This document shows positions 1-7,952 of a stretch of DNA of 64,000 nt, in pieces (within the stretch, counting starts at the first letter, position 1; every line of letters starts with the position of its first letter). Source of the stretch: Polaromonas sp. GTDB lineage: Bacteria; Pseudomonadota; Gammaproteobacteria; Burkholderiales; Burkholderiaceae_C. Location: NCBI GenBank assembly GCA_025362315.1, contig JANYGP010000019.1:1-64000 (forward strand). Reading direction: 5' to 3'. Below the pieces are notes generated by a model. That model did not search any database and was not told where the DNA came from. It worked only from the letters and a program-made list of their open reading frames with translations. The position numbers and the translations under genes were made by a program.

Positions 1-2
1 TC

Positions 3-272
3 GGCTTCGCATCTGGCCCCACGCCGTCACTGCCACTGAACCTGCCTTTGCTCAAAGGCGCGTCCATCGTCGGCGTGTTCTGGGGCGGCTTTGCCAAGGC
101 AGAGCCCAAAGCCAACGCCGCCATGATGGCTGAGCTGGCCAGCTGGTATGCACAAGGCAAGATTAAACCAGTCATTGACAGCACCATGCCCATGAGTGAG
201 CTGAAGGCTGCCTACGCCCACATGGGCTCACGCGGTGTCAAGGGCAAACTCGTGATGGTCAATGAGGCATAA
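3..272 (+). CDS. Zinc-type quinone oxidoreductase / MDR-family dehydrogenase, C-terminal part
   Basis: This is the 3' end of a gene that begins before the window. About 89 residues are visible in one open frame ending in TAA at 270-272. The text runs through a hydrophobic VGVFWGG stretch, a helix containing ELASWYAQGKIKP and a closing GKLVMV. That is the typical C-terminal segment of NADPH:quinone oxidoreductase-like medium-chain reductases, where KIKP..D..... precedes the final GK.V. Such enzymes reduce quinones or enones with NADPH in the cytoplasm. The catalytic and nucleotide-binding parts lie outside the window, so substrate and subtype cannot be judged. Confidence 0.75.
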   Translation, partial: GFASGPTPSLPLNLPLLKGASIVGVFWGGFAKAEPKANAAMMAELASWYAQGKIKPVIDSTMPMSELKAAYAHMGSRGVKGKLVMVNEA

Positions 273-572
273 ACAGATCGACACTTCGAAATAGACAGCG
301 CCCGGTATCGTGCATGAATTGAACCGTCACTCAGCATCTGAAATCCGCCCTCTTTGCCAGGCATGAATGAAGCCTCAGACTTTAAGGTGTGGGGCAACAT
401 TGAGCCCTTCATGCTGTTCGGACTGTTTGGATAGTTCACCTACAGTGTTGCGGCGTTCCGGCCGACATTGCCGAATGTCAAAAAAAATTGAATCTACTGG
501 GTGTGGGAACCCGTATCCATCAGACAGACGTAACTTTACGTCATTGATCAGAACAATTCAGGGAGAATCATT
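273..572. other. Intergenic region without a recognised gene
   Basis: These 300 bases lie between the oxidoreductase and the TonB-dependent receptor. Short open frames are present, but none has a ribosome site or protein-like composition. The receptor promoter should lie in the last 150 bases. I see no convincing terminator or operator. Confidence 0.5.
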
Positions 573-2741
573 TTGCAAACATCTGGCAGTCAGCCTGCTA
601 ATCAGCGCCAGTTCTTCAAGTTAAGTCAAATTGCTTCTGCGCTTACATGTGGATGTTTGTTTGCCAGCGCAGCTTGGGCCCAATCAAACCCTGCAAATGG
701 TAGCTCTGGCCCTGACTCTGCCTCTGGCCTGGTTGCCAATCCAGGTTCCAACCGCCCAGCAGTTCTGACACCAGTGCAGGTTGTGGGTTCCCGCAACAGC
801 GTACTGGGCATTGCAGGCACGGCCAATGAAGGTGTCATCACGCAGGAGCAGCTTGATGCACGCACGGTTTACCGCCCTGGTGAGTTGCTCGAGGCTGTGC
901 CGGGCCTGGTGGTCAGCCAGCACAGCGGTGAAGGCAAGGCCAACCAGTTTTACCTGCGGGGTTTTAATCTTGACCATGGTACTGACCTGCGCACAACAGT
1001 TGACGGCATGCTGGTTAATCAGCGCAGCCATTCCCATGGGCAGGGCTGGACCGATGTGAATTTCATGATTCCCGAATTGGTCACGTTGCTGGACTACCGC
1101 AAAGGCCCGTTCTATGCTGCAGAGGGCGACTTTGCATCGGCTGGCTCTTTGAATGTGCGCTATGCCGACACCTTGGCAAAAGGCATTGCCAGTATTGGCA
1201 TTGGGCAATATGGTTTTGTTCGTACTTTGCTGGCTGCTTCACCTGAAGTGGGCAGCGGTGAAAGGCAAGGTAATTTTCTTTACGCAATTGAACTTGTGAA
1301 AAACAATGGCCCGTTTACCGTCGGCGATGACTATCGAAAGCGTAATGCAGTGTTGCGTTACAGCCAGGGCACTTCGCAAAACGGTTTTAACGTGACGCTG
1401 ATGGCTTATGACGCCAAATGGCATGCAACTGACCAGATTCCACGCCGCGCAGTAGCCGCTGGCACGCTGGGCCGGTTTGATGCAGTGGATCAATCCGACG
1501 GAGGACGTGCCAGCCGCTACAGCCTGTCAAGCGCATGGCGTCAATCTGAGGGCAATACGTTTACCGAAGTCAATGCCTACGTCGTCAGGCACAGTCTGGA
1601 GCTTTTTTCAAATTTCACCTACTTTCTCAACGATCCAATCAATGGTGACCAGTTTGTGCAGCCTGATCGGCGCACCACGCTGGGTTTGAATGCCAGCCGT
1701 ACATGGTCATCTGAGTTGGCAGGCCGCAGTTCCGACACCACCTGGGGCGTGCAGTTGCAAAACGACAGTATCCGCAACGCGTTGCAAAACTCTGTTGAAC
1801 GCCAGGTGATTTCCACAACCCGTGCAGACCGCATCATCGAGCGCAGTATCGGACTTTATGCAGAAAACAAAACCCAGTGGACAGACAGATTTCGGACCGT
1901 GGCAGGTGTGCGGGCCGACCATTTCCGCTTTAAGGTGAACAGCGACAACCCAGCAAATTCCGGCACCGCGTCGGCTACCAAATTCAGTCCCAAACTGAAT
2001 CTGATATTCGGTCCATGGAACAAAACCGAGCTTTACGCCAGTACGGGCTACGGATTTCACAGCAACGACGCTCGCGGTACAACCATCACACAGGACCCAA
2101 AAACTGGCTTGGCGGCTGACAAGGTGCAAACATTGGTGCGTTCAAAAGGCCTTGAAGTAGGCGTTCGCAGTGAATTTATTCCAGGATTGCAAAGTGCAGT
2201 GTCCCTTTATCGGCTGGATTTTGATTCGGAGTTGACTTTTGCGGGCGACGCAGGCACCACTGAGGCCGGCCGGCCCAGCAGACGGCATGGCGTAGAGTTT
2301 TCAAATTATTTTAAGGTCAACCGCTGGCTGACCGTGGATGCAGACCTGAGCTTCGCGCGTGCCCGTTATAGGGGCAACGATCCGGCAGGAAACCATATTC
2401 CCGGGGCAGTAGAAGGTGTGGCATCCCTGGCAGTGGCAGTCGACAATCTGGGGCCTTACTTTGGTGCGGTGCAGCTGAGATTTTTCGGCCCTCGCCCACT
2501 GATTGAGGACAATTCGGTTCGCTCCAGCAGCACAGCTACGCTGAACGGGCGCGTCGGTTACAAATTCAGTCCGAAAGTCAGGCTTGAACTGGAAGCTTTT
2601 AATTTGACGAATCGCAAAAACTCGGCCATTGACTATTACTATATATCGCAATTAAAAGGTGAAGCCGCGCCTGTTGCTGATGTTCACTTTCATCCAATTG
2701 AAAAGCCATCTTTGAGGTTGACGCTGGTTGCCAATTTTTAG
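573..2741 (+). CDS. TonB-dependent outer-membrane receptor
   Basis: This is a 722-residue TonB-dependent receptor. The start is TTG, preceded at a good distance by AGGGAGAA (559-566). A signal peptide ends near AAWAQ (about residue 37). A plug domain follows (about 65-190, with PGLVVSQHSGEG and YLRGFNLDHGTD), then a long beta-barrel that closes with the aromatic terminal residue F. The plug contains a His-rich loop, RSHSHGQGW, which could contact a metal or metal complex. The next genes (DUF4331, lipoprotein, TPR, HupE-like) lie on the same strand, which suggests a joint uptake role. The ligand is not known: metal uptake is inferred from the HupE-like neighbour. The receptor class itself is secure. 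Confidence 0.9.
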   Translation: MQTSGSQPANQRQFFKLSQIASALTCGCLFASAAWAQSNPANGSSGPDSASGLVANPGSNRPAVLTPVQVVGSRNSVLGIAGTANEGVITQEQLDARTVYRPGELLEAVPGLVVSQHSGEGKANQFYLRGFNLDHGTDLRTTVDGMLVNQRSHSHGQGWTDVNFMIPELVTLLDYRKGPFYAAEGDFASAGSLNVRYADTLAKGIASIGIGQYGFVRTLLAASPEVGSGERQGNFLYAIELVKNNGPFTVGDDYRKRNAVLRYSQGTSQNGFNVTLMAYDAKWHATDQIPRRAVAAGTLGRFDAVDQSDGGRASRYSLSSAWRQSEGNTFTEVNAYVVRHSLELFSNFTYFLNDPINGDQFVQPDRRTTLGLNASRTWSSELAGRSSDTTWGVQLQNDSIRNALQNSVERQVISTTRADRIIERSIGLYAENKTQWTDRFRTVAGVRADHFRFKVNSDNPANSGTASATKFSPKLNLIFGPWNKTELYASTGYGFHSNDARGTTITQDPKTGLAADKVQTLVRSKGLEVGVRSEFIPGLQSAVSLYRLDFDSELTFAGDAGTTEAGRPSRRHGVEFSNYFKVNRWLTVDADLSFARARYRGNDPAGNHIPGAVEGVASLAVAVDNLGPYFGAVQLRFFGPRPLIEDNSVRSSSTATLNGRVGYKFSPKVRLELEAFNLTNRKNSAIDYYYISQLKGEAAPVADVHFHPIEKPSLRLTLVANF

Positions 2742-3082
2742 ACCTTGGGTAAATTAATAGTTGATGATATTTTTTAATCGACCGATCGCAATTGCGGGCG
2801 ACTGACTGTTGTTGCTGTTATTTTTGTTGTTGTTGTTAATTTTGCTGTCGATTAAACATTTTGTTTTAATAACTTTATAGGGACCGCTGCCTGAAAATAG
2901 GAATGAAACCGCCAACACGGTTAAATACGCAGTCGATAACGCAGCTCTCGCTACTGCATTTCCTGCTCCGTTATGGCGTGCAGTCCTACGCTTTTCTTGT
3001 GTTCAATTTTATTGAATCTAATTATCCTTACGGTGCGTAACTGCTTGACAGCATTTGCTGTTTTTAATTTGGAGAAATCACC
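2742..3082. other. AT-rich intergenic region with GTT-rich tract
   Basis: These 341 bases separate the receptor from the DUF4331 gene. The stretch 2806-2843 is a low-complexity run of GTTGTT-type triplets. No open reading frame looks coding. The downstream start is served by GGAGAAAT at 3071-3078. A promoter for the DUF4331-lipoprotein pair is expected here, but I cannot name one with confidence. Confidence 0.45.
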
Positions 3083-4738
3083 ATGAAAATGAAACCAAGT
3101 CAGTTGTTGAAGGCTTGCCTATTGACAATTGCTACCACCGGGGTTGTAACAGGGGCTCTGGCCTCCAGCCACCGTGAAGCACCCAACATTACCAACAGCC
3201 CCAAGGTTGACGGTACTGACTTTTACATGTTCCGAAGCTATGAAGGCGTTGCTGCCAATGGCGCGGGGGGACGTTCTGACTATGTGACGCTGCTGGCAAA
3301 CTATCAGCCCCTGCAAGCACCGTACGGCGGACCAAATTATTTTCAGATGGACCAGAATGCTTTGTACGAGATCCATGTCGACAACAACGGCAACGGTGTG
3401 GAAGACATCACTTTTCAATTTCGTTTTAAAAACGCCTTGAAGTCCATCCCCCTGACAATTGGGTCAGCCAGCGTGGCCGTTCCGCTGATTCAGGCTGGCA
3501 CTGTCAAGGATTTGAACGACCCCAATCTGAATGTCAACGAAACCTATTCCGTGAATATTGTCCGGGGAGACCGCCGCAAAGGGACGGTTTCGGCCATCAC
3601 CAAAACCGGTGGCGGTTCTAGTTTTGAAAAGCCGGTTGACAACATTGGTGTCAAGACCATCGCTGACTACGCAACCTACGCCGGCAAGCACATTCACACC
3701 GTGACGATTCCGGGCTGCCCTGCCGGCAAAGACCAGGGGAAAGTGTTTGTGGGTCAACGCCAGGAAGGCTTTGCTGTCAATCTCGGGCCGGTTTTTGACT
3801 TGGTCAATGCACCAGCTGGGGTACTGCTTGATCCTGCCAACAAGGACGCGGCAGGACAAGGCGGCAAAAATGTGATTCAACAGGCCAATGTCACTACCAT
3901 TGCATTGGAAGTTCACAAAGACTGCCTGACGGCAGGTGGAGACCCGGTCATTGGTGGCTGGACAACTGCCAGCTTGCGCCAAGGCCGCCTGCTGAACGGC
4001 AAACCTGCTTCTGGCAACGACAATGCCACAAGGCAAGGCGGAGCCTGGGTTCAGGTGTCCCGACTGGGCAATCCGCTGGTCAACGAGCTGGTCATTGGTC
4101 TGCCCGACAAAGACAAGTTCAATGCTTCAAGCCCTAAAGATGACGGTCAGTTTTTGACCTATGTGTCCAACCCGACCTTTCCAGCATTGCTGGGAGTTGT
4201 GCTCGCGGGCGATGCCAAGGCAGTCGCTCCCGTCAACTTGCCGCGTACTGATCTGCTGACCACGTTTCTGACCGGAATTACCGGTGTCAACAAGCCAGCA
4301 ACGCCAACGCCTTCGGAAATGATGCGCCTGAACACTGCAATCGCGCCCGTGCCGTTTGCAAACCAGAATCGTCTTGGCGTGGCAGGTGAAGTGCTGCGTG
4401 TCGGTGGCACAGCCAATCTGGCTCAAGCGACTGATCTGGCTGGCTATCCCAACGGTCGTCGACCCAAGGACGACGTTGTTGACATCACATTGGTGGCAGC
4501 AGTGGGTGGCCTTTGTGCGATCAATGGAGCCAATGACTCGTTGAAACTCAATTCAGTACCTGGTGTCGCGTCACTTACTTCAAAGTGTGATGCAACTGCT
4601 CTGACTGCATTGATGGCGGCACCAGGCGCCAACGGCCTGCCAAATGCAGCTAACATTCATGACGCGGTAGACCAGGCAACTGTGCCGTTTCTTGGAGCTT
4701 TTCCGTATTTGAACACCCCGAACCCCGGTTCCAGGTAA
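3083..4738 (+). CDS. DUF4331 exported protein
   Basis: This 551-residue protein has a cleavable signal peptide (about residues 1-27). The mature part opens with ASSHREAPNI, the characteristic beginning of DUF4331 proteins, followed by DGTDFYMFRSYE and the HVDNNGNGVEDITFQF motif. The DNNGNG portion resembles a calcium-binding loop. The start is supported by GGAGAAAT eight bases upstream. The family has no established biochemical function. In this window it sits between a TonB-dependent receptor and a small lipoprotein, with a HupE/UreJ-like protein downstream. A periplasmic or cell-surface role in handling a metal or other ligand is therefore possible, but this is inference from context. Confidence 0.88.
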   Translation: MKMKPSQLLKACLLTIATTGVVTGALASSHREAPNITNSPKVDGTDFYMFRSYEGVAANGAGGRSDYVTLLANYQPLQAPYGGPNYFQMDQNALYEIHVDNNGNGVEDITFQFRFKNALKSIPLTIGSASVAVPLIQAGTVKDLNDPNLNVNETYSVNIVRGDRRKGTVSAITKTGGGSSFEKPVDNIGVKTIADYATYAGKHIHTVTIPGCPAGKDQGKVFVGQRQEGFAVNLGPVFDLVNAPAGVLLDPANKDAAGQGGKNVIQQANVTTIALEVHKDCLTAGGDPVIGGWTTASLRQGRLLNGKPASGNDNATRQGGAWVQVSRLGNPLVNELVIGLPDKDKFNASSPKDDGQFLTYVSNPTFPALLGVVLAGDAKAVAPVNLPRTDLLTTFLTGITGVNKPATPTPSEMMRLNTAIAPVPFANQNRLGVAGEVLRVGGTANLAQATDLAGYPNGRRPKDDVVDITLVAAVGGLCAINGANDSLKLNSVPGVASLTSKCDATALTALMAAPGANGLPNAANIHDAVDQATVPFLGAFPYLNTPNPGSR

Positions 4739-4759
4739 GCAGACTGACAAGGAAACACC

Positions 4760-5005
4760 ATGAGAAAACTTAATGTATCGCTCGCATTGGCAGTGATCAG
4801 TACCGCTGCATTTGTATCCGCATGCGGTAGTAACAGTGACCCAGTAGCTGTGATTGATCCATCGACGCAAACAGGTCAAAGTGTTCAAAAAACACTCGAC
4901 TTCATCATGGGTCTGATTGCCAACAATGACGAAAACAGTGACCCGATAGATATCAATGCCATCACGCTGGCAGTTGATGATGCTGCCGAACCCAGCGCGC
5001 TTTAA
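4760..5005 (+). CDS. Small lipoprotein of the DUF4331 locus
   Basis: This 81-residue protein has a short basic start (MRKLN), a hydrophobic segment and a lipobox ending VSAC at about residue 22, so it is probably lipid-anchored. The mature part is acidic (DENSDPIDINAI, VDDAAEPSAL) and has no domain I recognise. AGGAAA lies five bases before the ATG, and the gene starts 21 bases after the DUF4331 stop, so the two are probably co-transcribed. A strong hairpin terminator follows. It may be an accessory surface factor of the DUF4331 protein, but its function is unknown. Confidence 0.75.
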   Translation: MRKLNVSLALAVISTAAFVSACGSNSDPVAVIDPSTQTGQSVQKTLDFIMGLIANNDENSDPIDINAITLAVDDAAEPSAL

Positions 5006-5041
5006 ATACTTTTGAAATATTTGTATTAGCAAGCGAAACAG

Positions 5042-5085
5042 AAAAGCCCGGCACTGCGCGTCAAGCGGGTTGTCGGGCTTTTTTT
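5042..5085 (+). terminator. Rho-independent terminator after the DUF4331-lipoprotein genes
   Basis: AAAAGCCCG at 5042-5050 pairs with CGGGCTTTT at 5074-5082 and is followed by a T run to 5085. The long loop is itself GC-rich. It separates the DUF4331-lipoprotein transcript from the TPR-HupE pair. Confidence 0.85.
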
Positions 5086-5152
5086 CGCCCTGAATTTTAC
5101 TGCCCACAGATTCGCAAAAGCGGGCAAACTTCAAGAACTCCACAAGCTACAA

Positions 5153-6373
5153 ATGAGCTGCAACAACAAACAAGCTTTTATCGTCCGCCTGGTTCAATGT
5201 GCTGTTCTGACAACAGCGGTATGCCAGTTTCAGCCACTGGCCGCGGGACCAGCTAAGAACCTGCAGCCCGCCACGGATGATGTGGTTCTGGAAGTGTTGC
5301 CTTCCATAACCCGGTCTCGCACGGCGCGCAGCATGTCAGATACCAGACAGGCTGTCGCAGCTTCCTCTGTTGCAAAACCCGTGGATGCCAACGCTGCCAC
5401 AGCACAGGCACGGCAAGACATTGCTGTAGCTCGCCGAACGGGTGACACCCGCTACTGGGGTCGTGCACAGGCAGCGCTGCAGCCCTGGTGGAACCGCCCG
5501 GATGCGCCGGTGGATATAGCTGTTCTGCAAGCTACCGTGCAGCAAGGGCGCCATGAGTTTGAAGCATCGCGAAATATCCTGACAGCAGCATTGGCCCGCG
5601 CACCAAAGCACGCCCAGGGGTGGCTGAATCTGGCGGCGCTGGAGCGGCTATCGGCTCGCTACCCAGAATCATTGAACGCCTGCGATGCTGTGGCGCGTGC
5701 GGGTCAAGCCCTGTATGCCCAGGCCTGCCAGCTTGAAACACAGTCTTTGCAGGGTCAATACAATTCGGCAGCCCAAGGCTTGCAAATGCTGATTGCGCAA
5801 ACCCCCGACGCTGGGCAGCAAAGCTGGCTTTATTCCTTGCTGGCAGAAAGCCAGGAACGGGCGGGGCAAATGCCTGCAGCTGCAAATGCCTATCAGCGCA
5901 GCCTGAAACTTGACGCTGACCTCTACACAGCTATTGCTTATAGCGACTTGCTGCTTCGCTCAAACAAACCACAGCAGGCGCTCAGTGCGCTAGCCACATT
6001 GCCCGATACCGATGCTGTGGTGTTGCGGCGGGCTACTGCCTTGAAGCGTTTAGGTGATACAAACTGGAGCACGGCGCGGGCCCAGCTGAAAGATTATTCA
6101 GCAGAACTGGTGCGCCGGGGCGATGATCCAGCGCTCCACGGCCGCGAGCTGGCACTGGCCGCGTTGTGGCTGGACGAAGACGCACCGGCAGCGCTGGTAC
6201 TGGCACGCCGCAACCTACAGTTGCAGCGTGAGCCTGTTGATTGGTGGGTCGCATTGCAAAGCGCGCAAATGGCCAGGGACGCTGCTGCACTAGCTGAAAT
6301 TCGGACTGCACTGCTTGCTACCGGCTTGCAGGACACTCGCCTGGCAACGCAGGCAACCAAGGCGCGGCCATGA
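5153..6373 (+). CDS. Exported TPR-repeat protein
   Basis: This 406-residue protein has a hydrophobic N-terminal segment (about residues 8-28) that looks like a signal peptide. The body is rich in alanine and glutamine with tetratricopeptide-like helical pairs (about residues 120-300). Examples are APKHAQGWLNLAALERLSARYPES and a later AANAYQRSLKLDADLYTAIAYSDLLL region. TPR arrays bind other proteins, so it may be the scaffold of the neighbouring system. Its stop overlaps the start of the HupE-like gene by four bases (ATGA at 6370-6373), indicating translational coupling. No clear Shine-Dalgarno precedes the chosen ATG, so the start is less certain than the frame. Confidence 0.8.
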   Translation: MSCNNKQAFIVRLVQCAVLTTAVCQFQPLAAGPAKNLQPATDDVVLEVLPSITRSRTARSMSDTRQAVAASSVAKPVDANAATAQARQDIAVARRTGDTRYWGRAQAALQPWWNRPDAPVDIAVLQATVQQGRHEFEASRNILTAALARAPKHAQGWLNLAALERLSARYPESLNACDAVARAGQALYAQACQLETQSLQGQYNSAAQGLQMLIAQTPDAGQQSWLYSLLAESQERAGQMPAAANAYQRSLKLDADLYTAIAYSDLLLRSNKPQQALSALATLPDTDAVVLRRATALKRLGDTNWSTARAQLKDYSAELVRRGDDPALHGRELALAALWLDEDAPAALVLARRNLQLQREPVDWWVALQSAQMARDAAALAEIRTALLATGLQDTRLATQATKARP

Positions 6374-7785
6374 TCGGCAGGCAGCTTGTGGACAGGTGCG
6401 TCGGCACCGCTGTGCTGCAAATTATGGTTGTGCTAACGCTGGCGGGCAATGCGGGAATCGTACAGGCCCACAAAGGCAGTGATGCATATCTTGATGTCCA
6501 GGAAACAGTGGATCCGGCTGTTGGAAAAACAGCTTCAAACACATCGGCCACTTCAGCTGCCCGCCCGGCAGTGGATCGAAGTTTCAAATTTGTATTTTCA
6601 GTGGCCATCAAAGACCTTGATCTGGTGCTGCCGGTTGATGCCAACGCCGACGGAAAAGTCACCTGGGGTGAAGTTAAAGCCGTTACACCCATGGTGTTGG
6701 CACTGTTGAATGAAACAGTCAACCTTGACCAGGGGCAGGGACAAGCAGCCAATGCCGGGACTTGTCTGCTGGATTGGCGGTCCGATGGTGTCGAACGACG
6801 AAGCGATGGCGCTTACCTGCGCTTTGCTGCGAATCCTCGTTGCCCAGCAATTCAGGCAATTTCATTGCGTTACAGCCTGCTCAAGGAACAGGACGCAACG
6901 CACCGTTTGCTGGTAGCTGGCCGCATTGCAGGGCAAGACCTGTTGACCACCACATCGCCGCTGCAAACAGCAGCCTTGCCGCTTGGCCGTTCAGCCGCGG
7001 TTTTGCCTGCGCCTGCCGCTGGCAACTCAGGAAGCAACATAGCTGCTGTGCCAAACCAAGCGCTGTCCGCGGGTCGCTGGCAAGCATTGCGAGCTTATTT
7101 TTTGCTTGGCGTGCACCACCTGCTGGAGGGTTTTGACCACCTTGCTTTTTTGCTGGCGCTGGTGCTACCCCTGCGGCTTAAATTGCACTTTGAGTCAAGG
7201 CGCAAAGCACATCCGGACCAGGCGCTGCAGTTGCAGACTGCGAGCCGCCAGCAAAGCACACAATCCGATATGAACGGTGCCACTTCAACGTCAGCAACAT
7301 CAGACCCAATACCGCTTACTCGCACATCCGGCAGCAAGGCCTGGCGGGCCTTGTTACGCACCATCACGGCTTTTACCGTTGGACATTCAGTCACGTTGAT
7401 GCTGGCAACGTTTGGCGTGACCCAGGCCTCGCCCGCGTGGGTTGAGCCAGTCATCGCTGTCTCAATTGGTGTGACTGCATTGTTGAATCTTCGGCCCGTA
7501 TCATGGGTACGTGTCGATGTTCTGGCACTGGTGTTCGGCATGGTGCACGGTTTCGGTTTTGCGGGATTGCTGCAGGAAGCAGCTGCCCCAACTGGCCTGC
7601 TACCGTGGGCGTTGGCAGGTTTTAATCTGGGCGTCGAAGCAGGACAATTGATCGCAGTGACTGCCTGGGTGTTGATCTCCCAACTGGTTGTGGACAAACC
7701 TTGGTACGCCAATGTCGTGGTGCGCGGCGGGTCCGCGGTGCTGATCGCTACAGCAGCATTCTGGTTTTGGCAGCGGGTGGTATGA
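6370..7785 (+). CDS. HupE/UreJ-family membrane protein with N-terminal EF-hand loop
   Basis: This 471-residue protein has three parts. First comes a signal peptide and an extracytoplasmic domain (about residues 35-230). That domain includes DANADGKVTWGE (residues 90-101), a complete 12-residue EF-hand calcium loop. Then a HupE/UreJ-type membrane domain starts at GVHHLLEGFDHLAFLL and continues with TAFTVGHSVTL, FGMVHGFGFAGLLQE and GFNLGVEAGQL. The His, Asp and Glu residues of these helices are the conserved polar residues of the family. Between the first two helices is a roughly 70-residue hydrophilic insert. HupE/UreJ proteins are nickel/cobalt permeases or are linked to them. It overlaps the TPR gene and probably works with it and the TonB receptor. 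The exact metal is not shown. Confidence 0.85.
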   Translation: MIGRQLVDRCVGTAVLQIMVVLTLAGNAGIVQAHKGSDAYLDVQETVDPAVGKTASNTSATSAARPAVDRSFKFVFSVAIKDLDLVLPVDANADGKVTWGEVKAVTPMVLALLNETVNLDQGQGQAANAGTCLLDWRSDGVERRSDGAYLRFAANPRCPAIQAISLRYSLLKEQDATHRLLVAGRIAGQDLLTTTSPLQTAALPLGRSAAVLPAPAAGNSGSNIAAVPNQALSAGRWQALRAYFLLGVHHLLEGFDHLAFLLALVLPLRLKLHFESRRKAHPDQALQLQTASRQQSTQSDMNGATSTSATSDPIPLTRTSGSKAWRALLRTITAFTVGHSVTLMLATFGVTQASPAWVEPVIAVSIGVTALLNLRPVSWVRVDVLALVFGMVHGFGFAGLLQEAAAPTGLLPWALAGFNLGVEAGQLIAVTAWVLISQLVVDKPWYANVVVRGGSAVLIATAAFWFWQRVV

Positions 7786-7840
7786 AGATGGTCGGCGAAC
7801 AGCACAAACATGGCAATTGACCATCCACTGACAGCCATGT

Positions 7841-7880
7841 ACTATTAATTTAGTAGCTGCTTGCGCACGTATTACGGTCG
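7841..7880 (+). repeat. Dispersed 48-bp repeat, copy a (degenerate)
   Basis: TAGTAGCTGCTTGCGC followed by ACGTATTACGG matches the 5' half of the repeat family. The 3' half is poorly kept. It lies between the converging HupE-like and acylase genes. Confidence 0.7.
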
Positions 7881-7952
7881 TCCCGCAGTATTATTCCAAG
7901 GTAACAATCCTAAAAAACTGCAATGCTTTTTTACCAAGCCAGGTCTAGCAAT

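Noticed and set aside
684-1208. Long antisense open frame inside the TonB receptor gene
   Set aside because: Composition is not protein-like, and the receptor frame on the other strand has clear domain motifs; a shadow frame.
3045-3069. TTGACA at 3045-3050 with TTAATT at 3064-3069 as a promoter for the DUF4331 gene
   Set aside because: The spacer is only 13 bases and the -10 lies directly against the ribosome site; not credible as a sigma-70 promoter.
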